From Rhodospirillaceae bacterium (GTDB lineage Bacteria > Pseudomonadota > Alphaproteobacteria > DSM-16000 > Inquilinaceae), in assembly GCA_020638575.1 (NCBI GenBank), contig JACKIH010000003.1, positions 291,501 to 355,500 on the forward strand: 64,000 bases of DNA, given 5' to 3'. The translations under genes were made by a program, and so were the position numbers. The notes beneath the pieces were generated by a model that worked only from the letters and a program-made list of their open reading frames with translations, searched no databases and had not been told where the DNA came from. This document shows positions 48,316 to 57,313 of this stretch, piece after piece; the first letter of the stretch is position 1, and each line of letters starts with the position of its first letter.

Positions 48316-49701
48316 ATGGCCGACACCGCATTCGACCTGATCGTGCTGGGCGCCGGACCGGGCGGCTATGTCGCCGCCATCCGGGCGGCCCAGCTCGGCA
48401 TGAAGACCGCCGTGATCGAGCGCGAACACCTGGGCGGCATTTGCCTCAACTGGGGCTGCATCCCGACGAAGGCGCTGCTGCGCTGTTCGGAGATCAACCA
48501 CCTGCTGCACTCGCTCGACCAGTACGGCTTCGCCGCCAAGGATGTGAGCTTCGACATCGGAAAGATCGTCAAGCGCTCGCGCAAGGTGGCCAGCCAGTTG
48601 TCCGGCGGCGTCAAGCACCTGCTGAAGAAGAACAAGGTTACGGTGGTCGATGGCCACGGCAAGCTGGACGGCGCCGGCAAGGTGGTGGTGGACACCACCA
48701 CCTACACCGCCAAGCACGTGATCATCGCCACCGGGGCGCGCGCCCGCGTACTGCCGGGCCTGGAGCCCGACGGCAAGCAGGTGTGGACCTACAAGGAAGC
48801 CATGGTGCCCGAAGCCATGCCGCAGAGTCTGCTGGTCGTGGGCTCCGGCGCCATCGGCATCGAGTTCGCCAGCTTCTACCGCGCCATGGGGGCGGAAGTG
48901 ACGGTGGTGGAGGTGCTCGACCGCATCCTGCCGGTGGAAGATGCCGAAATCTCCGCCTTCGCCCACAAGGCGTTCGCGAAGCAGGGAATGAAGATCATTA
49001 CCGGTGGGAAGGTGGCGAAGCTGGAGAAGAGCGCCAAGGACGTCACCGCCACCATCGAGGCCGGCGGCAAATCTACCACGGTGACCGTGGAGAAGGTGAT
49101 CCTCGCCGTCGGCATCGACGGCAATGTGGAGAACATCGGCCTGGAGACCACCAAGGCGAAGACCGACCGTGGCCACATCGTCGTCGACAAGTGGCTGCAG
49201 ACCGACGAGCCCGGCGTCTACGCCATCGGCGACGTGGTGGGGCCGCCGTGGCTTGCCCACAAGGCCAGCCATGAGGGCGTGATCTGCGTGGAAAAGATCG
49301 CCGGGCTGAAGGACGTGCACCCGCTCGACACCAGCCGCATCCCTGGCTGCACCTACTGCACGCCGCAGATCGCCAGCGTCGGCATGACCGAGGCCAAGGC
49401 CAAGGAGACGGGCCACGAGGTCAAGGTCGGCCGCTTCCCCTATATCGGCAACGGCAAGGCGATCGCGTTGGGCGAGCCCGACGGCATGATCAAGACGGTG
49501 TTCGACGCCAAGACCGGCGAGCTGCTGGGGGCCCACATGGTGGGGGCGGAAGTAACCGAGCTGATCCAGGGCTACACCGTCGCCAAGACGCTGGAGACCA
49601 CCGAGGCCGAGCTGATGCACACGGTGTTCCCGCACCCGACGCTCAGCGAGATGATGCACGAAAGCGTGCTCGATGCTTACGGCCGGGCGATTCACTTCTA
49701 G
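48316..49701 (+). CDS. lpdA: Dihydrolipoyl dehydrogenase (E3)
   Basis: The 461-residue flavoprotein reoxidises lipoyl groups of the dehydrogenase complexes with NAD+. FAD binding is DLIVLGAGPGGYVAAIRAAQLG; the redox disulfide is in GGICLNWGCIPTKALL; the NAD+ motif is VVGSGAIGIEFASFY; a second FAD site is YAIGDVVGPPWLAHKASHEG; the catalytic His-Glu pair is in FPHPTLSEMMHE. The ATG at 48316 has AGGAGA upstream; in-frame codons before it overlap pdhC. Being in the pdh operon, it is the pyruvate-dehydrogenase E3; another lpd may serve 2-oxoglutarate dehydrogenase. Confidence 0.96.
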   Translation: MADTAFDLIVLGAGPGGYVAAIRAAQLGMKTAVIEREHLGGICLNWGCIPTKALLRCSEINHLLHSLDQYGFAAKDVSFDIGKIVKRSRKVASQLSGGVKHLLKKNKVTVVDGHGKLDGAGKVVVDTTTYTAKHVIIATGARARVLPGLEPDGKQVWTYKEAMVPEAMPQSLLVVGSGAIGIEFASFYRAMGAEVTVVEVLDRILPVEDAEISAFAHKAFAKQGMKIITGGKVAKLEKSAKDVTATIEAGGKSTTVTVEKVILAVGIDGNVENIGLETTKAKTDRGHIVVDKWLQTDEPGVYAIGDVVGPPWLAHKASHEGVICVEKIAGLKDVHPLDTSRIPGCTYCTPQIASVGMTEAKAKETGHEVKVGRFPYIGNGKAIALGEPDGMIKTVFDAKTGELLGAHMVGAEVTELIQGYTVAKTLETTEAELMHTVFPHPTLSEMMHESVLDAYGRAIHF

Positions 49702-49732
49702 CACCGGACGGCTCACCGCTGCGGAGGCGGCC

Positions 49733-49957
49733 ATGGCCAGGCGCCCGGCCCCCGTCCTCACCCGCCTCGCGGTGCTGGGCCTGCTGGCGACCGGGCTGCT
49801 CGCCACCTGCCTGGTGTTGGACTTCGGCCAGCTCGGCCGGCGCGTCGACCAGGCGTACTGGGGCGGCCTCCTGGCCTGGCTGGCACTGGGGGCTCTTGTG
49901 TTCGGCGCAGTGCTGGTGCGCCGCCTGCGCTGGCGCAGAGCGACGGCCAGACGGTAG
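49733..49957 (+). CDS. Small hypothetical protein with two membrane helices
   Basis: An ATG preceded by GGAGG opens a 74-codon frame between lpdA and lipA. The product has a basic N-terminus ([11 protein letters not shown]), two hydrophobic helices ([18 protein letters not shown] and [19 protein letters not shown]) and an arginine-rich tail ([12 protein letters not shown]), so both ends are probably cytoplasmic. I do not recognise the family. It sits 31 bases after lpdA and 59 before lipA, on the same strand as both, so it probably belongs to the same transcript. Confidence 0.6.
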   Translation: MARRPAPVLTRLAVLGLLATGLLATCLVLDFGQLGRRVDQAYWGGLLAWLALGALVFGAVLVRRLRWRRATARR

Positions 49958-50016
49958 CGCTTGGATCGGCCGCTCCGCCGGCCTACTTTAAGAAGATCGA
50001 ACCGAGAACCAGCGCC

Positions 50017-51003
50017 ATGGCTGACATCGACAGGCACCTCCGCCACCCCGAGAAGCAGCACCGGCCAGACACGCCGCGCAGCGCCAAACCGGGCTGGATC
50101 CGGGTCAAGGCGCCGGTGTCCCAGGGCTACCGCGACCTGCACGCGCTGATGCGCCAGAAGGGCCTCAACACGGTATGCGAGGAGGCGGCCTGCCCCAATA
50201 TCGGGGAATGCTGGGCGCACGGCCACGCCACGGTGATGATCCTGGGGTCCGTGTGCACGCGGGCTTGCGCTTTCTGCAACGTCGCCACCGGGCGGCCCGA
50301 CCAGCTCGACCCCCACGAGCCGGAACACGTGGCGGAAGCGTGCAGCAGCCTTGGCCTCAAGCACCTCGTCGTAACATCCGTCGACCGTGACGACCTGCCG
50401 GACGGTGGGGCCGCCCACTTTGCCGCGGTGATCCGCGCGGTGCGCGCCAGCACGCCGGCCACCACCATCGAGATCCTGACGCCCGACTTCATGCGCAAGC
50501 CCGGTGCGGTGGACATCGTGGTCGATGCCCGGCCCGACGTGTTCAACCACAACCTGGAAACCGTGCCGCGGCTCTATCCCGGCATCCGGCCGGGCGCGCG
50601 CTACTTCACCTCGCTGCACTTGCTGGCGCGGGTGAAGGAGCTGGACCCCGCCATGTTCACCAAATCCGGCCTGATGGTGGGCCTCGGCGAGAGCGACGAG
50701 GAGATCTTCCAGGTGATGGACGATCTGCGCGCCGCCGATGTGGATTTCCTCACCATCGGCCAGTACCTGCAGCCCACGCCCAAGCACGCGGCGGTGGAGC
50801 GCTATGTCACACCGGAAAACTTCAAGACCCTGGAACGCGTTGCCCGCGGCAAGGGTTTCCTCATGGTGTCGGCGTCGCCGCTGACCCGGTCCTCCTACCT
50901 GGCCGGCGACGATTTCGAACGCCTTCGTGCCGCCCGCGAAGCCAAGCTTTCGGGCCTGTCCTCCATGCGTCTGGTCGATCTGGCGGCACCGCCGGCAGCC
51001 TAG
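50017..51003 (+). CDS. lipA: Lipoyl synthase
   Basis: LipA inserts two sulfurs into protein-bound octanoate to make lipoate, the cofactor of the E1 beta and E2 lipoyl domains encoded just upstream. The 328-residue radical-SAM enzyme has the auxiliary cluster cysteines in [13 protein letters not shown], the SAM cluster motif [10 protein letters not shown], and the C-terminal serine ligand in [14 protein letters not shown]. Its position right after the pdh genes is functionally coherent. lipB is not in the window. Confidence 0.96.
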   Translation: MADIDRHLRHPEKQHRPDTPRSAKPGWIRVKAPVSQGYRDLHALMRQKGLNTVCEEAACPNIGECWAHGHATVMILGSVCTRACAFCNVATGRPDQLDPHEPEHVAEACSSLGLKHLVVTSVDRDDLPDGGAAHFAAVIRAVRASTPATTIEILTPDFMRKPGAVDIVVDARPDVFNHNLETVPRLYPGIRPGARYFTSLHLLARVKELDPAMFTKSGLMVGLGESDEEIFQVMDDLRAADVDFLTIGQYLQPTPKHAAVERYVTPENFKTLERVARGKGFLMVSASPLTRSSYLAGDDFERLRAAREAKLSGLSSMRLVDLAAPPAA

Positions 51004-51038
51004 GTCCCGATCAGCCGCGAACCCGAGAAGGCCGATCC

Positions 51039-51533
51039 ATGCCGACCCACGCGGAACGGCGCATTCTTCCCCACGCACCCGAACAGCTCTTCGACCTGGT
51101 CGCCGACATCGAAGCCTATCCCCAGTTCCTGCCCTGGTGCCGGGCCTCCCGCATCACCAACCGCTACGACAATGTGGTGGTCGCCGACCTGATCATCGGC
51201 TTCAAGCTGGTGCGCGAGAAATTCACCAGCCACGTCACGCTCTTCCGGCCCAATGAAATCAAGGTGGAATACACCAAGGGGCCGCTGCGCTACCTCAACA
51301 ACCACTGGGTGTTCGAGCCGCACCCGGAGGGCTGCGTGGTCGATTTCTATATCGACTTCGAGTTCCGCTCGCGGACCTTGCAGAAGCTGATCGGCGTACT
51401 GTTCAACGAAGCCGTCCAGCGCATGGTGCGGGCGTTCGAAACGCGGGCCGACGCCGTCTACGGGTCCGACCGCGGGGGAAGGACGACTCAGCCGTCGTCA
51501 GCCGGCGCCATGGGCAAGGCCGCAGCGCGCTGA
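51039..51533 (+). CDS. START-fold RatA/COQ10-family protein
   Basis: The 164-residue protein is a polyketide-cyclase/START-like domain: RRILPHAPEQLFDLVADIEAYPQFLPWC, ADLIIGFKLVREKFTSHV, YTKGPLRYLNNHWVF and VDFYIDFEFRSRTLQKLIG. Homologues are annotated RatA (E. coli ribosome association toxin) or COQ10 (ubiquinone-binding). In alphaproteobacteria next to lipA the COQ10-like role in respiratory quinone handling is more likely than a toxin role. No partner antitoxin-type gene is beside it. The last ~25 residues are low complexity and unconserved. Confidence 0.85.
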   Translation: MPTHAERRILPHAPEQLFDLVADIEAYPQFLPWCRASRITNRYDNVVVADLIIGFKLVREKFTSHVTLFRPNEIKVEYTKGPLRYLNNHWVFEPHPEGCVVDFYIDFEFRSRTLQKLIGVLFNEAVQRMVRAFETRADAVYGSDRGGRTTQPSSAGAMGKAAAR

Positions 51534-51550
51534 CGCCCGGTCGCCCGCCC

Positions 51551-52996
51551 TCAGTCCGTTACGAACCGCGGTGGCCGCGTGCGATCGCGGCAGAGATCCG
51601 CGGCGGCAATGCCCGGCATCTCCACGAAGGCGACCGCCGCAGTGGTGGCGCAAGAAAAGCTGCCGAGCAGCCCGTGGCTGGCGCGCGCCACTTCCACCAC
51701 CTGTGCATTCCTGAAGCCGCGCGCTGCGGCATAGGCCCAGGCCGGCGGCGTTACGGGATCGTAGGAGCCCGTAAGCATCAGCACCGGCACGTCGGAGATC
51801 ACCGGCTCGCGCAGCTCGGGTGACACGGCGGCCACCGGCCAGTTGGGGCAGACCTCCCAGGCGATGGCCACGCCGTGGCCGCTGGAATAGGGCACATGGG
51901 CGGCCACCTGGCGGGCGTAGGCGGTGAAGTCGGCATAGGCCCAGTCGCTGGAACATTCGGTGGACAAGGCAACGCCTTCGCTGAGAACGCCGCCCGAACC
52001 GGCCGCCCGCGCCACGAACGGAGCGATCTCGCGCATGTCGCCGGTGCCGCCCTGGCGAATGGCGATGGGCAGGCGCGGCAGCAATGCCGGATCACCGGCC
52101 ATGACGATCATCGCATCGATCACGTCGCCGGGGGTCAGCGGCATGTTTGCGGCCCCCTCCAGCGACCACCGGGTGATGCTGGCCGTCCCCGCCACCAGGC
52201 GCTCCACCATGGCATCGAAGTGCTCGGCAAGGTCGCCGAACTCCGCCCGGCAGCGCCAATCGATGCGGCAATCGTCGAACAGCAGTTCGAACACCCCCGC
52301 CCGCACGGTGGGCGCTTCCACCAGGCCGTTGACTTCGGGGGGATAAACGCCGTCGAGCACCGCCGAGCGCACCAGATCGGGGGCGGCGCGCAGCACTTGC
52401 ATGGCCACGCGCGTGCCGTAGGACACACCGACCAGGTTGACCCGGTTGAGGCCAAGTGCGCGCACGATGCGCACCGCATCGGCGGCGTGATCGTTCAGGC
52501 GGTAGTCCGACAGATCGATGCCCTGGGCGAGGATGCGGTCGCGGCATGCCAGCAGGCGCTGGGCCTCCAGGTGCAGCGGATCGGTGGCGACCACCGGTGG
52601 CGGCAGCGGCAGGGGGATGTCGTCGCAGTCCAGGCTGGGCTGCGAGCGGCCGGCGCCGCGGGCATCGTAGACGATGACGTCGCGTTGCCGGCGGAACCCG
52701 GCCGTTACCTCCCACCAGCTTTCCGCCGTGTCGTCCTCGAACGCCGGTTGGCCCGGGCCGCCGTTCAGCCACAGCACGGGGTCGGGCTCGGGCGTCGCCG
52801 CCACGCTGTGGAGGATCGCCAGGAACAGGCTGGGGGCGAGGGGATCGGCGGCAGTGTGCAGCACGTAGCAGCTTGCCTGCTCGCCCTCCGGCACGAAGAA
52901 GCCGCAGGCCGACGGCTCCAGCACCGGCTGTGCGCCGGCTGGGCTCGCGGTGGCGACGATCACCAGCAGAACGATCGAAAACGCGGTTCGCACCAT
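51551..52996 (-). CDS. Secreted alpha/beta hydrolase with TAP-like C-terminal domain
   Basis: The precursor has 481 residues with a signal peptide (FSIVLLVIVATASPAGA, mature from about QPVLEPSACGF). The alpha/beta fold contains the oxyanion segment WLNGGPGQP and the nucleophile S192 in LVGVSYGTRVAMQ. The late catalytic Asp and His are in LTGSYDPVTPP and ASHGLLGSF. Several cysteine pairs fit a periplasmic location. Relatives include proline iminopeptidase-like and tripeptidyl aminopeptidase-like (SlpD/TAP) enzymes, so a peptidase is plausible; the substrate is not known. The ATG at 52996 opens the signal peptide. It converges on the RatA-like gene. Confidence 0.85.
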   Translation of the reverse strand: MVRTAFSIVLLVIVATASPAGAQPVLEPSACGFFVPEGEQASCYVLHTAADPLAPSLFLAILHSVAATPEPDPVLWLNGGPGQPAFEDDTAESWWEVTAGFRRQRDVIVYDARGAGRSQPSLDCDDIPLPLPPPVVATDPLHLEAQRLLACRDRILAQGIDLSDYRLNDHAADAVRIVRALGLNRVNLVGVSYGTRVAMQVLRAAPDLVRSAVLDGVYPPEVNGLVEAPTVRAGVFELLFDDCRIDWRCRAEFGDLAEHFDAMVERLVAGTASITRWSLEGAANMPLTPGDVIDAMIVMAGDPALLPRLPIAIRQGGTGDMREIAPFVARAAGSGGVLSEGVALSTECSSDWAYADFTAYARQVAAHVPYSSGHGVAIAWEVCPNWPVAAVSPELREPVISDVPVLMLTGSYDPVTPPAWAYAAARGFRNAQVVEVARASHGLLGSFSCATTAAVAFVEMPGIAAADLCRDRTRPPRFVTD

Positions 52997-53124
52997 GCAC
53001 CGTGAGATGGGAGGGATGACGCATGCACGCGGTGTGAGAAATAGATGCCCCCCTCCCATCCATCCACCCCAACGCGCGGATAGATCGGAAGGTTCCGCGC
53101 AAAAGGGGGGCCGCAGCGGCGCGG

Positions 53125-53625
53125 CTACTCCGTCGCGCGGGCAAGCAGCAGGCGAAGTGCCGTCGCCACCGTCTGCCGGCGCACCGCCGCGCGGTCCCCG
53201 GCAAACACGTGGTGTTCCGCCAGCACCGGCCCGCCCCGCCGGGCGCTGGCGAAATGCACCAGGCCCACGGGCTTCTTGGCCGTGCCGCCGCCGGGGCCGG
53301 CAATCCCGGTCACCGCCACCGTCAGGTCCACCGGGGCGTGGGCGAGGGCGCCCTCGGCCATGGCGGAGGCGACCTCCGTGCTGACCGCGCCGAGGCGCGC
53401 CAGCAGCCCGGCATCCACCCCCAGCATGCGCGTCTTGGCGGCGTTGTCGTAGGTGACGAAGCCGCAGGCGACGACGTCCGACGATCCGGGGATCTCCGTC
53501 AAGGCACCTGAGATCAGGCCGCCGGTGCAGCTTTCCGCCGTCGCCAGGTGCAGGCCATGGCTGCGGCAGGCGTCCAGTACGCGGCGGGCGAGGTCGGCGA
53601 TTTCGGCGGAGTCGGGAGGGGACAT
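53125..53625 (-). CDS. pncC: Nicotinamide-nucleotide amidohydrolase (PncC/CinA C-terminal type)
   Basis: The 166-residue stand-alone CinA C-terminal domain deamidates nicotinamide mononucleotide to recycle NAD breakdown products. Motifs are LATAESCTGGLISGALTEIPGSS, GFVTYDNAAKTRMLGV, GAVSTEVASAMAEGAL and VAVTGIAGPGGGTAKKPVGLV. The N-terminal CinA/MoaB domain is absent, as is usual in proteobacteria. It starts four bases after a 50-codon gene and lies downstream of ispDF on the same strand, so these three are probably one transcript. Confidence 0.94.
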   Translation of the reverse strand: MSPPDSAEIADLARRVLDACRSHGLHLATAESCTGGLISGALTEIPGSSDVVACGFVTYDNAAKTRMLGVDAGLLARLGAVSTEVASAMAEGALAHAPVDLTVAVTGIAGPGGGTAKKPVGLVHFASARRGGPVLAEHHVFAGDRAAVRRQTVATALRLLLARATE

Positions 53626-53629
53626 CGGC

Positions 53630-53782
53630 TCACCTGTGGGAAAATGCGATCACCGCCAGGATGCCGAGCGCCACCAGCCCGACAATCACCAGCGTGTTGC
53701 CGGCGCGGCGCATCACCCAGCGGCGCAAACCGGGGAAGAGTGCCAGCACCACAATGGCGATGACCACGAGTTGCAGCCACAT
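53630..53782 (-). CDS. 50-residue membrane protein of unknown function
   Basis: A complete frame starts at ATG 53782 with AGGA about nine bases upstream and ends at TGA 53630, four bases before pncC. The product is two hydrophobic helices (MWLQLVVIAIVVLALFPGL and NTLVIVGLVALGILAVIAF) around a basic turn (RRWVMRRAG), ending SHR. It is too short for most gene callers. It lies 42 bases after the ispDF stop. I do not recognise a family. Hydrophobic pattern, positive-inside charges, ribosome site and tight spacing support it. Confidence 0.65.
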   Translation of the reverse strand: MWLQLVVIAIVVLALFPGLRRWVMRRAGNTLVIVGLVALGILAVIAFSHR

Positions 53783-53824
53783 GGACTCGGTCCTTGTTCA
53801 GCCTCGACCGACCTGCCGCCGGAG

Positions 53825-54994
53825 TTAGGTCCGCGGCACTTCGATGGTGGCGCTGGCCATCGCGGCGATGCCTTCGCCGCGCCCGGTGAAGCCAAGCCGC
53901 TCGGTGGTGGTCGCCTTTACCCCGATGCGATCGCGCGCGATTCCCAGCAGTTCGGCCAGCCGTGCGGTCATGGCTTGGCGGTGCGGACCCACCTTGGGCG
54001 CCTGGCAGATCATGGTTACATCCACATGGACGATGCGGCCGCCGCGTCCCGCCACTCGGTCCACCGCGTCCTTCAGGAAGATGGCGGAATCGGCCCCCCG
54101 CCACGCGGCCTCGCTGGGCGGGAAATGGCTGCCGATATCGCCGTCGGCAAGCGCACCGTAGAGCGCGTCGGTCAGCGCATGCAGCGCCACATCGGCGTCG
54201 GAATGGCCCTCCAGCCCGTGGCTGTGGGGAATGTCGAGCCCGCACAGGCGCACGGCATCGCCGGGGCCGAAGCGGTGCACGTCGAAGCCGGTGCCGACGC
54301 GCGTTTCCGGGGTTGCCCCCAGGATGCGGGCAGCGCGGGCGAGATCGCTCTCGTGGGTCACCTTGATGTTGTCCTCGCTGGCTTCGACCAGGCGCACGGC
54401 GAGCCCGGCGTGCTCGGCCACCGCGGCGTCGTCGGTGAGGTCGAGATGGGCGACCGCGCGGTGGGCCTGGAGAATCGGCCCGAAGTGGAAGCCCTGGGGC
54501 GTCTGGGCGCGCCAGAAGCCGCGGCGGTCGACGGTGGCATGGGCGTCGCCGTCGGGATCCTGGCGCTTCAGGGTATCCACCACCGGGATCGCGGCGATGG
54601 CGCCCGGCACCTCGTCGAGCGCTGCGGCGACCCCGGCGATGGTGGCGGCGTCGGTCAACGGCCGCGCGCCGTCGTGGATCAGCACCTGGTCGGGCACCGG
54701 CACCTCGGCGGCCAGTGCTTCCAGGCCGTTCAGCACCGAGCGCTGGCGCGTGTCGCCGCCGGCCACCGGATCCGCGAGGCCGAGATCGCCCACCGCAGCG
54801 TCGTAAAGATCGCGGCAATCCGGCTGGATCACCACCCGCACCGCGGCGATGGCCGGATGCTGCTGATAGGCCAGGACGGATCGGCGAAGAATCGGCAGGC
54901 CAAGCAGCGCCTGGTACTGCTTGGGGATCTCCCCGCCGAAGCGCTGGCTGCGGCCGGCGGCGACGATCAGCGCGGTGCGGAGGGGCTGGGACAC
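53825..54994 (-). CDS. ispDF: Bifunctional IspD/IspF: MEP cytidylyltransferase and MECDP synthase
   Basis: The 389-residue fusion does two MEP-pathway steps. The IspD half starts [24 protein letters not shown] and includes [10 protein letters not shown] and [12 protein letters not shown]. The IspF half starts [21 protein letters not shown] with zinc ligands in this segment and in [19 protein letters not shown]. It continues with [18 protein letters not shown] and [23 protein letters not shown] at 54994 is preferred because it sits just before the IspD fold; the in-frame 54 residues upstream are unconserved. No strong ribosome site is visible, so the start is uncertain. IspE, which acts between these two steps, is not in the window. 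Confidence 0.93.
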   Translation of the reverse strand: MSQPLRTALIVAAGRSQRFGGEIPKQYQALLGLPILRRSVLAYQQHPAIAAVRVVIQPDCRDLYDAAVGDLGLADPVAGGDTRQRSVLNGLEALAAEVPVPDQVLIHDGARPLTDAATIAGVAAALDEVPGAIAAIPVVDTLKRQDPDGDAHATVDRRGFWRAQTPQGFHFGPILQAHRAVAHLDLTDDAAVAEHAGLAVRLVEASEDNIKVTHESDLARAARILGATPETRVGTGFDVHRFGPGDAVRLCGLDIPHSHGLEGHSDADVALHALTDALYGALADGDIGSHFPPSEAAWRGADSAIFLKDAVDRVAGRGGRIVHVDVTMICQAPKVGPHRQAMTARLAELLGIARDRIGVKATTTERLGFTGRGEGIAAMASATIEVPRT

Positions 54995-55103
54995 GGGAAG
55001 GCTGGCCTGCAGTCGCGAACTCGGGCCGCCCCATAGCACACTTCCCTGGCCGGCGGGCAGGGGGATGGCCGCCCTGCGCAGGGGTCGCACGCTGTGATGC
55101 CGC

Positions 55104-55131
55104 TTGCGCTGCATTACGAGAGCGTTAAATT
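55104..55131 (+). promoter_or_regulatory. Candidate promoter of dusB-ntrBC
   Basis: TTGCGC (55104-55109) and TAAATT (55126-55131) are 16 bases apart in the ispDF-dusB divergent region, about 40 bases before the dusB ATG. Both hexamers are partial matches. The region is visibly richer in A+T than its surroundings. Confidence 0.4.
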
Positions 55132-55169
55132 GCCTATCAGATAGCCATTGCGTCATTCATGCCTAGTCC

Positions 55170-56156
55170 ATGGGCATCTGCCTCGACCAAGTGCACATCG
55201 ATCCGCCGGTGATCCTGGCGCCCATGTCGGGCGTCACCGATCTGCCGTTCCGCCGCCTCGTGCGCCGGCTCGGCGGCGGCTTCGTGGTGTCGGAGATGAT
55301 CGCCAGCCGCGAGATGCTGCGCGCTGCCCAGCGCATGCGCCGCTCGAGCACCGACTGTGCGGAGGAATGGCCCATGGCAGTACAGCTTGCCGGCGACGAT
55401 CCTGCAGTAATGGCCGAAGCGGCGCGCCTCAACGTCGACCGCGGTGCCGCCCTCATCGACATCAATTTCGGCTGTCCCGCCAAGAAGGTGGTCAACAAGG
55501 CGTGCGGCGCGGCGCTGATGCGCGAGCCGGACCTCGCCACCCGCATCATGGCCGCGGTGGTGCGTGCGGTGGCGGTGCCGGTGACGGTGAAGATGCGTAC
55601 CGGCTGGGATGCAGACAGCCGCACCGCGCCCGATCTGGCGCGCGCCGCCGAAGCCGTGGGCGTGCGCTTGGTCACGGTGCACGGCCGCACGCGATCGGAT
55701 TTTTATTCAGGGCGTTCCGACTGGTCGTTCATTCGCTGCGTGAAGGAAGCGGTGGGCATCCCGGTGGTCGCCAACGGCGACATCGCCGGGCCGCAGGACA
55801 TCGACCGCTGCCTGGAAGCCAGCGGTGCCGACGGCGTCATGATCGGCCGCGCCGCCCAGGGCCGGCCCTGGCTGATCGGCCAGGCAGCCGAATACCTGCG
55901 CAGCGGGCACTGGCCGGCCGCGCCGGAGCCGGCGGCCCGAGGCCGCATCGCCCGGGATCACCTGGACGGCCTGCTTGTCCACTACGGCCTGGAAAAGGGG
56001 CTGCGGATCGCCCGCAAGCACCTGGGCTGGTATGCCGCCGGACGTCCGGGGGCTACGGATTTTCGTTATAAGATCAACCGCATGACGGATCATTCTCAAG
56101 TGTTCTCCGAGATCGCCGCGGTGTTCGCGCCGGCTGACGACAGGCTGGCCGCATGA
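55170..56156 (+). CDS. dusB: tRNA-dihydrouridine synthase (DusB/NifR3)
   Basis: The 328-residue FMN enzyme reduces uridine in the tRNA D-loop. Motifs are PVILAPMSGVTDLPFRRLVRRLGG, the substrate loop IDINFGCPAKKVVNKACGAAL with the catalytic cysteine, VTVKMRTGWD, VTVHGRTRSDFYSG and VVANGDIAGPQD followed by GADGVMIGRAAQGRPW. It was named nifR3 in Rhodobacter and Azospirillum because it heads the ntrBC operon, exactly as here: its stop overlaps the ntrB start by four bases. Confidence 0.95.
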   Translation: MGICLDQVHIDPPVILAPMSGVTDLPFRRLVRRLGGGFVVSEMIASREMLRAAQRMRRSSTDCAEEWPMAVQLAGDDPAVMAEAARLNVDRGAALIDINFGCPAKKVVNKACGAALMREPDLATRIMAAVVRAVAVPVTVKMRTGWDADSRTAPDLARAAEAVGVRLVTVHGRTRSDFYSGRSDWSFIRCVKEAVGIPVVANGDIAGPQDIDRCLEASGADGVMIGRAAQGRPWLIGQAAEYLRSGHWPAAPEPAARGRIARDHLDGLLVHYGLEKGLRIARKHLGWYAAGRPGATDFRYKINRMTDHSQVFSEIAAVFAPADDRLAA

Positions 56157-57313
56157 CCAGCCTGGGCCCCCTGTACGGCCACGCCGGGGAAACCGGCCGC
56201 ACGACGACGCCCCCGATCGCCGCGGCGGAGGTGCTCAACGCCTTGCCGGAACCGGTGCTGGCGGTCGATGCGCGCGGCACCATCATCTACGTGAATTTCG
56301 AAGCCCAGCAGTTCTTCGAAGCCAGCGAGTCGCTGCTGCTCGGCCGCCGGCTCGATGAGTTCCTGCCGGCTGACAGTCCGATCCACGCGTTGGCCTCCAG
56401 TGCGGTGGCCGAGAACTCCAGCCGCTCGGAATACGGCGTGCTGCTGGAGACCCCGCGCATTGGCCGGCATACGGTGACCATCACCGCCGCACCGCTGACC
56501 GGGGCCGACGGCTGCGCGGTTCTGACCCTGTGGACCGCCTCGCTCGCCCGCAAGATCGACAACCAGCTCACCCACCGCGGCGCCGCCCGCTCGATGACCG
56601 CCATGGCCGCCATGCTGGCCCACGAGGTGAAGAACCCGCTGTCGGGCATCCGCGGGGCCGCCCAGCTCCTGGAAGAGACGGCGGCGGAGGACGACAAGCA
56701 GCTCACCCAGCTCATCCGCGACGAGACCGACCGCATCGTCGCCCTGGTGGACCGCATGGGCAGCTTCACCGAGTCCCCGGCCGAGCACGGCCCGGTCAAC
56801 ATCCACAGCGTGCTGGAGCGGGTCCGCCGGCTGATGGAAACCGGCTATGGCAAGTATCTGAAAATCCGCGAAAGTTACGATCCGTCGCTGCCGCCGACCC
56901 ACGGCAACTACGACCAGCTCGTGCAAGTGTTCTTGAACCTGGTGAAGAACGCCGCGGAAGCGTGCGTGCCGCCGACCGGGGATATCCTGATCACCACCCG
57001 CTACCAGCGCGGCGTATCGGTGGCGGTGCCGTTCTCCAACCGGCGCATCAACCTGCCGCTGTCGGTGTCGGTGCAGGACAACGGTGCGGGCATCCCCGAC
57101 GATATCCGCGAGCACCTGTTCGACCCCTTCGTGACCACCAAGACCAACGGCAGCGGGCTCGGGCTCGCCCTGGTGGCCAAGATCGTCGACGACCACGGCG
57201 GCATCATCGGCTTTGAAAGCCAGCCCCGCCGGACGGTCTTCACCGTGTCGCTGCCGATCCACATGGACGGGCCGGCGGGCGGGCACGTGTTCCATGAGGC
57301 GGGAGACCCATGA
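56153..57313 (+). CDS. ntrB: Nitrogen regulation sensor histidine kinase NtrB
   Basis: The soluble 386-residue kinase has an N-terminal PAS domain ([23 protein letters not shown]). The dimerisation box contains the phosphorylated histidine H157 in [18 protein letters not shown]. The ATPase has an N-box ([13 protein letters not shown]), [10 protein letters not shown] and [18 protein letters not shown]. In model species PII (GlnB) tells it the nitrogen status and it phosphorylates or dephosphorylates NtrC. It overlaps dusB by four bases and ntrC by four bases. Confidence 0.95.
   Translation: MTSLGPLYGHAGETGRTTTPPIAAAEVLNALPEPVLAVDARGTIIYVNFEAQQFFEASESLLLGRRLDEFLPADSPIHALASSAVAENSSRSEYGVLLETPRIGRHTVTITAAPLTGADGCAVLTLWTASLARKIDNQLTHRGAARSMTAMAAMLAHEVKNPLSGIRGAAQLLEETAAEDDKQLTQLIRDETDRIVALVDRMGSFTESPAEHGPVNIHSVLERVRRLMETGYGKYLKIRESYDPSLPPTHGNYDQLVQVFLNLVKNAAEACVPPTGDILITTRYQRGVSVAVPFSNRRINLPLSVSVQDNGAGIPDDIREHLFDPFVTTKTNGSGLGLALVAKIVDDHGGIIGFESQPRRTVFTVSLPIHMDGPAGGHVFHEAGDP

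Noticed and set aside
51039..51533. Type II toxin (RatA) of a toxin-antitoxin pair
   Set aside because: The fold is RatA/COQ10-like, but no antitoxin-type gene lies beside it and the lipA context favours a COQ10-type role.
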